In this document: positions 31,145-41,192 of the stretch, one piece after another | How the letters are laid out: the number at the start of each line of letters is the position of its first letter | Numbering within the stretch: position 1 is the stretch's first letter | Source of the DNA: Butyrivibrio fibrisolvens 16/4 | GTDB taxonomy: Bacteria; Bacillota; Clostridia; Lachnospirales; Lachnospiraceae | Assembly: GCA_000209815.1 (NCBI GenBank) | Contig: FP929036.1 | Location: 1,377,824 to 1,441,823 of the forward strand | DNA: 64,000 nucleotides | Reading direction: 5' to 3' | Translations under genes and position numbers: made by a program | The notes under the pieces: generated by a model | What the model was told of the DNA's origin: nothing | The model's database searches: none | Seen by the model: only the letters and a program-made list of their open reading frames with translations

Positions 31145-31176
31145 TATCTCCATATTATTATCACAGGAGTTTTGAC

Positions 31177-32529
31177 ATGAAAGACAATTTACTAGCGGAT
31201 AAGGGATTTTTAAAGCGACTTTGGAATCTTACATTGCCACTGGCTTTTCAGGCATTGATGCTTGCACTTGTAGCAGCCAGCGATGCTGTTATGCTTGGTC
31301 GAATAGAGCAGAATTCTATGGCGGCAGTTTCCCTTGCAACTCAGGTCCAATTTATTCAAAATATGATGCTTTGTGCAGTTACTGGATCTATCTCTATTTT
31401 AGGTGCCCAGTACTGGGGAAAGGGAGATAAGAAGACTCTTCATAAGATTTTCGGAATGAGTCTTAGAATTGCATTTATTATTTCAGGCATTTTTTGCGTT
31501 GCCTGTATATGCTTTTCTAGACAGCTTATGATGATATTTGCTTCAGATGAGGCGCTGATTACAATAGGTGCAGGATACTTAAAGATTGCTGGCTGGTCAT
31601 ATCTACTTACAGGATTTTCCCAGTGCTATCTTGGAATGATGCGTGTCACAGATCACGCTAATCGCTGTGCACTTATCAGCTCAGGGGCTGTGGTTATCAA
31701 CATCATTTTAAATGGCATTTTTATATTTGGTCTTTTGGGGTTCCCTGCTCTAGGTGCTAATGGTGCAGCACTTGCCACATTGATTGCAAGAATTATAGAG
31801 CTTATCTGGGCAGTAGTATCTTCATATCAAAAGGATTTTATTCATCCATCAGCAAAGGACTTGCTTACAAGAGATGCGCTACTATTTAAGGATTATGTAA
31901 AATGTGGTCTTCCTATTGCAGGTGCTGCTTTGTTCTGGGGCGTTGGATTTACTTCATACACTGCTTTCATGGGACATTTAGGAGCAGATGCCGCTGCAGC
32001 AAATTCTGTGGCAGCCGTTGTTAGAGATTTAATGTGCTGTGTTTGTGATGGTGTTAGTGCCGCAGGTGGAATCATAGTTGGAAACGAGTTGGGGGCAGGA
32101 AATCTTGCTACAGGAAAGCTATATGGTCAGCGAGTTTCTAAAATGTCCATATTCATCGGATTTATGTCCACCGTCATAATTCTTTTAGTGACTCCAGCTG
32201 TTGTGAATTTTATGATTCTTACACCAGCTGCAAAAAGCTATCTTATTGGAATGATGGTCATTATGGCCTTTTATATGATAGGTCGATGCATAAACACTGT
32301 TATCATCAACGGAGTTTTTGGGGCAGGAGGAGACACACTATTCGACGTATACAGCCTGGCTGTATGTATGTGGTGCATTGCTGTTCCTTTAGCATTCCTA
32401 GGAGCCTTTGTATTTAAATGGCCTGTACTTGCAGTATATGCCTGCACCTGTGTAGACGAAGTAGGCAAACTCCCTTGGGTATTTGCCCACTACAAGAAAT
32501 ACAAATGGGTCAAAGATCTTACAAGATAA
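31177..32529 (+). CDS. MATE-family efflux transporter
   Basis: 450 residues, about 12 hydrophobic segments in two similar halves. N-terminal LWNLTLPLAFQALMLALVAASDAVMLGRI is the family's typical entry. Family members export drugs or metabolites against Na+ or H+. ACAGGAG precedes the ATG. It follows trpG by 32 nt, with a possible TATAAT at 31140, so co-transcription with trp is possible but not required. Substrate unknown. Confidence 0.9.
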   Translation: MKDNLLADKGFLKRLWNLTLPLAFQALMLALVAASDAVMLGRIEQNSMAAVSLATQVQFIQNMMLCAVTGSISILGAQYWGKGDKKTLHKIFGMSLRIAFIISGIFCVACICFSRQLMMIFASDEALITIGAGYLKIAGWSYLLTGFSQCYLGMMRVTDHANRCALISSGAVVINIILNGIFIFGLLGFPALGANGAALATLIARIIELIWAVVSSYQKDFIHPSAKDLLTRDALLFKDYVKCGLPIAGAALFWGVGFTSYTAFMGHLGADAAAANSVAAVVRDLMCCVCDGVSAAGGIIVGNELGAGNLATGKLYGQRVSKMSIFIGFMSTVIILLVTPAVVNFMILTPAAKSYLIGMMVIMAFYMIGRCINTVIINGVFGAGGDTLFDVYSLAVCMWCIAVPLAFLGAFVFKWPVLAVYACTCVDEVGKLPWVFAHYKKYKWVKDLTR

Positions 32530-32618
32530 AAGTAATTGAAATTTCCGGGTGTATTTTATTTTATTTATGATATTATATTTTTGTACCTCATTTTTAGGTA
32601 CAAAAGGAGAATAATATT

Positions 32619-34187
32619 ATGAAGGACTTCGGAGAATTCGACTACAATAAGAAGGCGGCCAGTCGCGGACGTCGCCAAAGAAATGACATACGAAAACAGA
32701 GAATACTTATTGCTGGAATTGCTGTAGGTATTCTTTTTTTGGTGGTTGGGGCATTTTTCCTTGGCAAAATCACTTCTAATAAGGAAGAACCAGAGCAGGT
32801 GGCTGAAGAAACCACACAGGCAGACGATGCTAAAATAGAAGTAGTGGAGGAACAGCCTAAGGAAGCTGAGGAGGAAGATCCTCAGGTAGAAGTAGAGACA
32901 GAATCAGGTGCTGATGTAGATGTCAGCAGTCTTGTTAGTGCCAGCAATGTAGGGGAGAATTCCTCAGTAACTTATGGTATAGATGTTTCCAGATTCCAGG
33001 GCACAATTGACTGGGCACAGGTTGCATCAACAGGAATTGATTTTGCCATGATTAGAGTTGGCTACAGAGACAAGGCTACAGGTGAAATCAAAGCTGACAC
33101 AAATGCTAAATACAATATGCAGGAAGCCGAGAAAAACGGAATAAAGATTGGAGCATATTTCTTCTCTACAGCTTGCACAGGTGACGAAGCTATACAGGAA
33201 GCAAAATGGGTTACAGACTACATTGCCCAGTATCCAATTACCTATCCTGTAGGCTACAACTGCGAAGGTTTTGAAAACAGCGACAGCAGACAGTTTGGTC
33301 TTACAAAGGATGCCAGAAGTGATATTGCCGTAGCCTTCCTAAATCAGATATACAATGCAGGCTACACACCAATTTTCTACGCATCTAGAAACGAACTTGT
33401 AAACGACACTAAATGGAATACTTCTACTATAGAAAAGAACTACAAGATTTGGATGGCCTGGTACAATCAGGACACCTCTACAATTTCTACAGGCCCAGAC
33501 TACAGTGGCAAATGCGCTATGTGGCAATACACTAATCAGGGTACTATAGCTGGTATCAGCAAAAAGGTAGACGTAGATGTAGCATATTTTGGATACAACG
33601 GAACTGAGACAGCAAAAGATACATCAGAGCGTGCAACAGCATCAGCTGATGTAGAAGCACTTATGAAATTTGATTCCGTAGAAGAGACAGTCACAGCAAA
33701 GAGCAAGACTAATCTTCGTGACAAACCAAGCCAAGGTTCAGACAGTACAGTTAAGGTTACATTGTTAAATGGACAGACTGCCACCCGCACAGGTGTCAGC
33801 AAAAGCGGATGGTCAAGGGTAGTATACGAAGGCGGCACATATTATGCCGTATCTAGCTACCTTACCACAGACCTTAGTGCAGCCTCAGCTGCCCCTGCGC
33901 CAACACCTGCTGCCGAGGCAGCCCCTACACCTGCACCGGAGCAGCCAGCCTCTACAGGTATTAAAACTAAATTCACAGACTGTAACGAACTTATAACTGC
34001 AAAAGAAATCGTAAACCTCCGTTCTAAGCCAAGTGTCACCGATGCAGATTCCCAGGTTGTCATCACTCTCTACAACGGAATGACTGCCACCCGTACCGGA
34101 ATCAACAACGACTTAGGCTGGTCCCGCATCGACTACAACGGACAAACACTTTACTGCGTAAGCAGCTTCATAAAGGTCGTTCAATAA
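32619..34187 (+). CDS. GH25 lysozyme with two SH3 domains, membrane-anchored
   Basis: 522 residues. Cytoplasmic basic start, one span (ILIAGIAVGILFLVVGAFFLG, ~residues 30-50), an acidic linker, GH25 muramidase (~115-325) and two bacterial SH3 domains (~345-425 and ~455-522) separated by an Ala/Pro linker. GH25 landmarks: TYGIDVSRFQGTIDW (Asp122) and PVGYNCEG, where the usual D-x-E pair reads N-x-E (Asn214, Glu216). It would cut or remodel peptidoglycan at the outer face. A hairpin (TTGTACCT/AGGTACAA, 32581-32603) sits just before its AAAAGGAG site and could affect translation. Confidence 0.9.
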   Translation: MKDFGEFDYNKKAASRGRRQRNDIRKQRILIAGIAVGILFLVVGAFFLGKITSNKEEPEQVAEETTQADDAKIEVVEEQPKEAEEEDPQVEVETESGADVDVSSLVSASNVGENSSVTYGIDVSRFQGTIDWAQVASTGIDFAMIRVGYRDKATGEIKADTNAKYNMQEAEKNGIKIGAYFFSTACTGDEAIQEAKWVTDYIAQYPITYPVGYNCEGFENSDSRQFGLTKDARSDIAVAFLNQIYNAGYTPIFYASRNELVNDTKWNTSTIEKNYKIWMAWYNQDTSTISTGPDYSGKCAMWQYTNQGTIAGISKKVDVDVAYFGYNGTETAKDTSERATASADVEALMKFDSVEETVTAKSKTNLRDKPSQGSDSTVKVTLLNGQTATRTGVSKSGWSRVVYEGGTYYAVSSYLTTDLSAASAAPAPTPAAEAAPTPAPEQPASTGIKTKFTDCNELITAKEIVNLRSKPSVTDADSQVVITLYNGMTATRTGINNDLGWSRIDYNGQTLYCVSSFIKVVQ

Positions 34188-34193
34188 CACGTA

Positions 34194-34222
34194 AACCTTC
34201 CCACAATCGGGGAGGTTTTTTT
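34194..34222 (+). terminator. Intrinsic terminator after the GH25 gene
   Basis: AACCTTCCC/GGGGAGGTT stem with a 6-nt loop and a T7 run, 7 nt after the stop codon. Confidence 0.85.
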
Positions 34223-34326
34223 ATTTTTCACGGTGTGACACTTGTGTGATATTTGGGGTGATATTATGTGTTTGTCAAAGGGACAGAGGAGAAAATAAAA
34301 CGAAACATTTTTGGAGGAGTTAAGAG

Positions 34327-34872
34327 ATGAAAACATTTGAGAGAATCACAAGAAGCATTATGGTAATGGCATTAGTATTTTCAGCAACAGTTATGGTTGC
34401 AAAGGCTGGCGCAGATAAGACTACAGTAGTTGATGGAATCGGAACATATCAGAGCAAGGCTGGTTGGTCAGTAAAGTATGATGCTGATTTGATTGAAGTG
34501 AATGAGTTTGATGATGGGGTTGGTTTTGTATATACAGGTGAGTGTGCTGGAACTTGTATGGTAGTGATTACAAATACACCAGATAAGAAAGCAGAATACG
34601 TTAGAGATGACATCGCTGCAAGCTGGGGTTCTGATAATGTAGAAAAGTATGAGGCTCCTTTATATGCAGATGGAGCAGAGGTTAATGCATATTGGGCATA
34701 CCTTGGAGCATCAGAGGGCGACGATGGTCTTTATGAAACAGCAATCGCAGTGGAGCATAACAATGGTGTAATCCTTTGCGAGTGCATAGATCATATGAGT
34801 GGAAATGAAATGATGGATATGCAGGTATGCGATACACTTTCTATGATCATTGACTCAATTGCTTTTAACTAG
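34327..34872 (+). CDS. Secreted protein of unknown function
   Basis: 181 residues with a signal peptide (MKTFERITRSIMVMALVFSA ending near AKAGA). The mature part is acidic, with three or four cysteines (ECAGTC, LCECID) that could pair outside the cell. It reads like a small beta-rich domain (YQSKAGWSVKYDADLIEVNEF) similar in feel to PsbP/DUF1795-type lipoprotein domains, but I cannot name it. TTTGGAGG upstream. Lies between a GH25 gene and the nitrogen island with its own flanking signals. Confidence 0.7.
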   Translation: MKTFERITRSIMVMALVFSATVMVAKAGADKTTVVDGIGTYQSKAGWSVKYDADLIEVNEFDDGVGFVYTGECAGTCMVVITNTPDKKAEYVRDDIAASWGSDNVEKYEAPLYADGAEVNAYWAYLGASEGDDGLYETAIAVEHNNGVILCECIDHMSGNEMMDMQVCDTLSMIIDSIAFN

Positions 34873-34886
34873 TTGAAAAAATAGTC

Positions 34887-34915
34887 TTGCATAAAAATAC
34901 TAAAAGTTGTATAGT
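34887..34915 (+). promoter_or_regulatory. Promoter of gltBD
   Basis: TTGCAT (34887-34892), 17-nt spacer, TATAGT (34910-34915). The predicted transcript begins only a few bases before the ANTAR-type hairpin. Confidence 0.65.
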
Positions 34916-34923
34916 TTTGCACA

Positions 34924-34983
34924 AGACAAAGGCGTCTAAAAGAAACCCGTAGTGGGATTTCTTTTAGGCGTCTTTGTTCGTTT
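34924..34983 (+). promoter_or_regulatory. ANTAR-type antiterminator/terminator leader of gltB
   Basis: Hairpin AGAC-[AAAGGC]-GTCT (34924-34937) with a six-base loop having A at position 1 and G at position 4. The GGC of the loop is also the start of a 15-bp terminator stem (GGCGTCTAAAAGAAA with TTTCTTTTAGGCGTC, 34931-34972) followed by a T-rich stretch. The two folds exclude each other. A second hexaloop hairpin, as in the textbook tandem motif, is not evident. Confidence 0.65.
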
Positions 34984-35009
34984 ATCTAAAAGTGGAAGGA
35001 GTAGCAAAC

Positions 35010-38000
35010 ATGGATAATGACAATCAGCAGATGGGATTATATGATCCCTCCTTTGAACACGACAACTGTGGAATCGGTGCGGTGGTTTCCATTAAGGGAA
35101 TAAAAACTCATCAGACTGTATCGGATGCTTTAAAGATTGTAGAAAATCTTGAGCATCGAGCTGGTAAGGACGCAGCCGGAGAAACTGGCGATGGAGTAGG
35201 TATTTTGCTTCAGATATCTCACAAGTTTTTTAAGAAAGCTTGTAAGGCTTCAGGAATTGCCATTGGAGATGAGAGAGAATATGGCGTTGGTATGTTTTTT
35301 CTTCCTCAGGATGAGTTGAAGAGAAAACAGGCAATGAAGATGTTTGAAATCATTGCTGCAAAAGAGGGCCTGGAGTTTTTAGGTTGGAGAGAAGTTCCTA
35401 CAAAAGCAGAGATTTTAGGAAAGCTTGCAGTGGAATGCATGCCACATATTATGCAGGGCTTCATTAAAAAGCCGGCAGATTGTAATAAGGGGCTGGATTT
35501 TGATAGAAAGCTTTATGTTGCACGTCGTGTGTTTGAGCAGACTGCTGAGGATACCTATGTAGCTTCTCTTTCTAGTAGAACAATCGTATATAAGGGAATG
35601 TTTTTGGTGGACCAGCTTAGACTTTTCTTTGAAGATCTTCAGGATGAGGATTACGAGTCAGCTATTGCTACAGTTCATTCAAGATTCTCTACAAATACAA
35701 ACCCATCTTGGGAGCGTGCTCATCCAAATCGTTTCATTGTACATAATGGTGAGATTAATACTATAAAGGGTAATGCGGACAAGATGCTTTCCCGTGAGGA
35801 GACAATGGTTTCTCAGGTTCTAGAATCAGAGATGACGAAGATTACTCCAGTTTGTAATCAGGCAGGTTCCGATTCGGCAATGCTTGATAATGCATTGGAA
35901 TTTCTTGTTATGAATGGAATGCCACTTCCTTTGGCGGTAATGATTACCATTCCAGAGCCTTGGGTAAAGAATAAGTCTATGGAGCAGGCCCGTAGAGATT
36001 TTTATCAGTATTATTCTACTATGATGGAGCCTTGGGATGGACCAGCATCAATTCTTTTCTCAGATGGAGATATTATGGGTGCGGTTCTTGATAGAAATGG
36101 CCTAAGACCATCAAGATACTACATTACAAATGATGATTATCTTATTCTTTCTTCAGAGGTAGGTGTACTTCCTATTGAGGAGAGTAGAATCAAGGCAAAG
36201 GATAGATTAAAGCCTGGCAAGATGCTTCTTGTAGATACAGTTGAAGGAAGACTTATTGCAGATGATGAGCTGAAGGCTACATTTGCAGCACGCAAGCCTT
36301 ACGGGCAGTGGCTTGATGCAAATCTTGCTCATCTTTCCGAGATTAAGATTCCTAATGAATCAGTGCCAGTGTATACACAGCCAGAGAGAGATAAGCTTCA
36401 AAAGGCCTTTGGATATTCATACGAGGAGATTAAGGAGTCTATTCTTCCTATGGCATTAAATGGTGGAGAAAACACAGGAGCTATGGGTATTGACGTACCA
36501 CTTGCTGTGCTTTCAAAACATCATCAGCCACTTTTCAATTACTTTAAGCAGCTTTTTGCTCAGGTAACAAATCCACCAATCGACTCTATTCGAGAGGAGA
36601 TTGTCACAGCTACAACTATCTATCTTGGTACAGCTGGAAATGTGCTAGAGGAAAAGAAGAAAACTGTAATATGCTTCAGATTAATAATCCTATCCTTACT
36701 ACTACAGATTTGATGAAGATCAAGTCTATGAAGGTACCAGGACTTAAGGCAGAGACTGTGCCAATTATCTATTACAAGAACACTTCTCTTGAGAAGGCTA
36801 TAGAGCATCTCTTTGTGGAGGTGGATAGAGTAAACAGAGAGGGTGCAAATATAATCATTCTTTCTGACAGAGGTGTGGATGAAAACCATGTGGCAATTCC
36901 ATCACTCCTTGCAGTTGCCGCTGTACAGCGTCACTTGGTTCAGACAAAGAAGCGTACAAGCCTTTCAGTTATTCTTGAATCTGGTGAACCTAGAGAGGTA
37001 CATCACTTTGCTACACTTTTAGGCTATGGTGCATCTGCAATCAATCCATATCTTGCACAGGAGACTATTGCAGAGCTTATAGAAAAAGGTCAGCTGAAAA
37101 AGGATGTTCACGCAGCAGTTGATGCCTATAACGAAGCTGTAATAAATGGAATCATCAAGATTGCATCAAAGATGGGTATCTCTACTGTTCAGTCATATCA
37201 GGGTGCTAAGATTTTTGAGGCAATTGGAATTAGTACTGATGTTATTGATAAATACTTTACAGGCACTATCAGTAGAATTGGTGGAATCACACTAAAGGAT
37301 ATTGAGGAGCAAGTGGATATGCAGCACTCACAGGCTTTTGATCCACTTGATTTGGATGTGGATGAGACTCTTGATTCCAGAGGCCAGCACAAGATGCGTT
37401 CAGGTGCAGAGGAGCATCTGTATAATCCGGCTACCATCCATCTTCTTCAGCTTTCTACAAGAACGGGAGATTACAATACCTTTAAGGAATACACTAGCTT
37501 AGTAAATGAAGAGGATAACATCAGAAATCTTCGTGGTCTTATTGATTTCAATTATCCTAAGAAGGGCATTAGTATTGATGAGGTAGAGTCAGTTGATTCT
37601 ATCGTTAAGCGTTTTAAGACTGGTGCTATGAGCTATGGCTCTATTTCAAAAGAAGCTCACGAGACTATGGCTATCGCTATGAATATGCTTCACGGCAAAT
37701 CAAATTCCGGTGAAGGTGGCGAGGAAGATGAAAGATATGAGATTGGGCCAGATGGTCTGAACCGTTGCTCTGCTATAAAGCAGGTGGCATCAGGTAGATT
37801 TGGTGTTACCAGTAAATATCTGGTAAGTGCAAAGGAAATCCAGATTAAAATGGCACAGGGTGCAAAGCCTGGTGAAGGTGGACATCTACCAGGAAAGAAG
37901 GTTTACCCTTGGATTGCAAAGACACGTCTTTCTACTCCAGGTGTAGCTCTTATTTCTCCACCACCTCATCACGATATTTATTCAATTGAGGATTTGGCAG

Positions 38001-39541
38001 AGCTTATCTATGATTTAAAGAATGCAAATAAGGATGCCCGTATTTCTGTAAAGCTTGTATCTGAGGCAGGTGTAGGAACTATTGCTTCAGGTGTTGCAAA
38101 GGCTGGTGCCCAGGTAATTCTAATTTCTGGATACGATGGAGGAACTGGTGCAGCTCCAAAATCATCTATTCATAATGCAGGTCTTCCTTGGGAGCTTGGT
38201 CTTGCTGAGGCTCATCAGACACTTATGATGAATGGGCTTAGAAATAAGGTCGTCATCGAGACAGACGGAAAGCTTATGAGTGGAAGGGATGTGGCCATCG
38301 CATGTGCCCTTGGTGCAGAGGAGTTTGGTTTTGCCACAGCACCACTTGTTACTATGGGCTGTGTAATGATGCGTGTCTGCAACCTTGATACTTGTCCAGT
38401 TGGTGTGGCTACTCAGAATCCAGAGCTTAGAAAACGCTTTAGTGGAAAGCCAGAGTACGTTGTAAACTTTATGCGATTTATTGCTGAGGAGCTTCGTGAA
38501 TATATGGCTCAGCTTGGCTGTAAGACTGTAGATGAGCTTTGTGGACGTACAGATTTACTTAAGGTTAAGGACAACTGCAAGAACGGTGCTTATGGCAAGG
38601 TTGATATGTCTGCAGTTCTTAATAATCCATTCGAGGGTGAGAAGATTTCTTACGAGAACAAGAATGTATATAACTTTGAGCTTGAGAAGACTGTCGATGA
38701 AAAGATTCTTCTGAAGAAGCTTTCTAGCGCTATAAAGGCGGGAAAGCCATCCGAGCTTACTGTAGATATTTCTAATACCGACAGAAGCCTTGGAACTCTT
38801 CTGGGTGCAGAGCTTACACGTCATTTTGGTGAAAGCCTCGAGGAGGATACCTATAGGGTTAACTGTCATGGTGCAGGTGGCCAGTCCTTTGGTGCATTTA
38901 TTCCTAAGGGCCTTACACTTGAGCTTGAAGGTGACTCTAACGATTACTTCGGTAAGGGACTTTCAGGAGGTAAGCTTATTGTTTATCCATCAAAGGAGGC
39001 TACCTATAAGCAGGATGAGAATATCATCATTGGTAACGTGGCTCTTTATGGTGCTACAAGCGGAAAGGCATTTATAAATGGTGTGGCAGGAGAGCGTTTT
39101 GCAGTTCGTAATTCTGGAGCAACAGCTGTAGTAGAAGGCTGCGGTGACCATGGCTGCGAGTATATGACTGGTGGTTGTGTAGTTGTGCTTGGAACTACTG
39201 GCAAGAATTTTGCTGCAGGTATGTCAGGCGGTATTGCCTATGTTCTTGATGAGGATGCAACACTTTATAAGAGATTGAACAAGTCCATGGTAAGCCTGGA
39301 GACTGTAACAGATAAGTATGATGTTTTAGAGCTTAAGGAAATCATTAAGGAGCATGTCAAGGCAACAGGCTCTGTAAAGGGTAAGGAAGTATACGAAAAC
39401 TTTAGCGAGTACCTTCCTAAGTTCAAGCGAATTGTGCCATTCGATTACAAGAAGATGATGCAGACTATTGTTCAGATGGAGGAAAAAGGATTGTCTTCAG
39501 AACAGGCACAGATAGAGGCCTTTAATTTGTTATGTCGATAG
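35010..39541 (+). CDS. gltB: Glutamate synthase large subunit (one frame break)
   Basis: About 1510 residues. Glutamine amidotransferase class II domain first (nucleophile Cys in FEHDNCGIGAVVSIKG, freed by propeptide removal), then central domain, FMN-binding synthase domain (KPGEGGHLPGKKVYPWIAKTR, GYDGGTGAAP) with the 3Fe-4S cysteines in MGCVMMRVCNLDTCPVGVATQ, and the C-terminal beta-helix (GADHGCEYMTGG-like GCGDHGCEYMTGGCVVVLG). Glutamine + 2-oxoglutarate + NADPH gives 2 glutamate. Start ATG 35010 has GGAAGGAG. Frame break at A4 36660-36663; one extra A restores KKKNCNMLQINNPIL. Confidence 0.95.
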
Positions 39542-39556
39542 GAGGGAAGGATTATC

Positions 39557-41053
39557 ATGGGAAAGCCAACAGGATTTTTAGAATATGAGCGTAAAGAGGC
39601 TTCTGCAGTTAGTCCTCTTTGCCGTATAAAGAATTTTAACGAGTTTCATACACCACTTTCAAAGGAGGAGCAGCAGAAGCAGGCTGCCCGCTGTATGGAG
39701 TGCGGTGTTCCATTTTGTCAGGCAGGAATGACCATTAAGGGGATGACTTCCGGCTGTCCTCTTAACAACCTGATTCCTGAGTGGAATGATTTAGTTTATC
39801 AAGGAAATTATGAGATGGCCTATAGACGTCTTCACAAGACTAGCAATTTCCCTGAGTTTACCTGCAGGGTATGTCCGGCACTTTGTGAGAAGGCATGTAC
39901 CTGCGGACTTAACGGTGATGCTGTCTCTACAAAGGAAAATGAGATGGCCATAATCGAATATGCTTATGCAAATGGCCTTGCTGAGGCAAAGCCACCAAAG
40001 GTTCGTACTGGAAAGAAGGTAGCAGTAATTGGTTCAGGCCCATCTGGTCTTGCAGTGGCAGATCAGCTTAATAGACGTGGTCATAGCGTCACTGTTTATG
40101 AGCGCAATGATAAGGTAGGCGGACTTTTACGTTATGGTATTCCAAACATGAAGCTTGAAAAGCAGATTATTGATCGCAAGGTTAAGGTGATGGAGCAGGA
40201 AGGAATCAGCTTTATCGTAAATGCGAATGTAGGCGACAACGTTAAGGCCAGTGATGTGTTGTCTAAGTATGATGCTGTAATTCTTTGCTGTGGTTCATCC
40301 AACCCTAGAGACATTGTAGCCACAGGCCGTAAGGAGGCTAAGGGAATATACTTTGCTGTGGATTTCCTCACCTCTACCACAAAATGCCTGTGGGCTAATA
40401 ATATGCAGCTTGTGGATGGCCAGTATATATCAGCTAAAGGCAAGGATGTAATCATCATCGGTGGTGGTGATACAGGAAATGATTGTGTCGGCACAGCTAT
40501 TCGTCACGGCTGTAAATCTGTTACACAGCTAGAGATGATGCCAAAGGCTCCAGACGAACGTGCAGAGTCTAATCCATGGCCACAGTGGCCACTTGTGTGC
40601 AAGACTGATTACGGCCAGCAGGAGGCTGTTGCAAAATTTGGTCACGATCCCCGTATCTACACAACTACAGTAAAGGAATTTAAGACTGACAAAAATGGCA
40701 ATCTAAAGTCAGTAGTTCTAGTGTCCTTAGAGTCACAGGTGGATAAGAAAACTGGTCGAAAGATGATGGTACCTGTAGAAGGCACTGAAAAGGAAGTACC
40801 ATGCCAGCTTTGTCTTATTGCTGCAGGGTTCCTTGGTGCACAGGATTATGTCACAAAGGCCTTTAAGGTTGATGTGGATGGCCGTACTAACGTATCATCC
40901 GTAAATACGAATTCATTTGCCACTAGCGTAAAGAAGGTCTTCACTGCAGGAGATATGCATACAGGACAGTCTCTTGTAGTAAAGGCTATTCGCCAAGGTC
41001 GCGATTGTGCCCGGGAGGTAGATGAATATCTTATGGGATATTCAAATTTATAA
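39557..41053 (+). CDS. gltD: Glutamate synthase small subunit
   Basis: 498 residues; passes electrons from NAD(P)H via FAD and 4Fe-4S clusters to GltB. N-terminal cluster cysteines: CMECGVPFCQ, TSGCPLNNLIPEW and CRVCPALCEKACTCG. FAD fold VAVIGSGPSGLAVADQL, NAD(P)H fold VIIIGGGDTGNDCVGTA, C-terminal FAD motif VFTAGDMHTGQSLVVKAI. 15 nt after gltB with GGAGGGAAGG between. Confidence 0.96.
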   Translation: MGKPTGFLEYERKEASAVSPLCRIKNFNEFHTPLSKEEQQKQAARCMECGVPFCQAGMTIKGMTSGCPLNNLIPEWNDLVYQGNYEMAYRRLHKTSNFPEFTCRVCPALCEKACTCGLNGDAVSTKENEMAIIEYAYANGLAEAKPPKVRTGKKVAVIGSGPSGLAVADQLNRRGHSVTVYERNDKVGGLLRYGIPNMKLEKQIIDRKVKVMEQEGISFIVNANVGDNVKASDVLSKYDAVILCCGSSNPRDIVATGRKEAKGIYFAVDFLTSTTKCLWANNMQLVDGQYISAKGKDVIIIGGGDTGNDCVGTAIRHGCKSVTQLEMMPKAPDERAESNPWPQWPLVCKTDYGQQEAVAKFGHDPRIYTTTVKEFKTDKNGNLKSVVLVSLESQVDKKTGRKMMVPVEGTEKEVPCQLCLIAAGFLGAQDYVTKAFKVDVDGRTNVSSVNTNSFATSVKKVFTAGDMHTGQSLVVKAIRQGRDCAREVDEYLMGYSNL

Positions 41054-41062
41054 AAAAAGTTG

Positions 41063-41091
41063 TTGACAACGAATTAACAAAGTTTTATTAT
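41063..41091 (+). promoter_or_regulatory. Promoter of asnB-glnN
   Basis: TTGACA (41063-41068), 17-nt spacer, TATTAT (41086-41091), a near-consensus sigma-A promoter. Confidence 0.75.
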
Positions 41092-41114
41092 TCAAATCAA
41101 TAAAAATCAATGGA

Positions 41115-41167
41115 ACGACAAAGGCGTCGTGAGAAACACTTAATGTGTTTCTCACGGCGCCTTTTTT
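41115..41167 (+). promoter_or_regulatory. ANTAR-type antiterminator/terminator leader of asnB
   Basis: Hairpin ACGAC-[AAAGGC]-GTCGT (41115-41130); the loop has A1 and G4. Starting inside that loop, GGCGTCGTGAGAAACAC (41123-41139) pairs with GTGTTTCTCACGGCGCC (41145-41161) and is followed by six T: a strong intrinsic terminator placed before, not after, a gene. The hairpin and the terminator are mutually exclusive. The loop and lower stem match the gltB leader (GACAAAGGCGTC in both). Confidence 0.75.
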
Positions 41168-41192
41168 GTTTCATACTGGGAAGGTGATTTAT

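Noticed and set aside
41041-41130. Tandem first hairpin (P1) of a classical ANTAR motif before asnB
   Set aside because: I looked at every six-base window with A1 and G4 upstream of the AAAGGC hairpin and found none with pairing flanks. The same holds for gltB. Only single hairpins are therefore reported.
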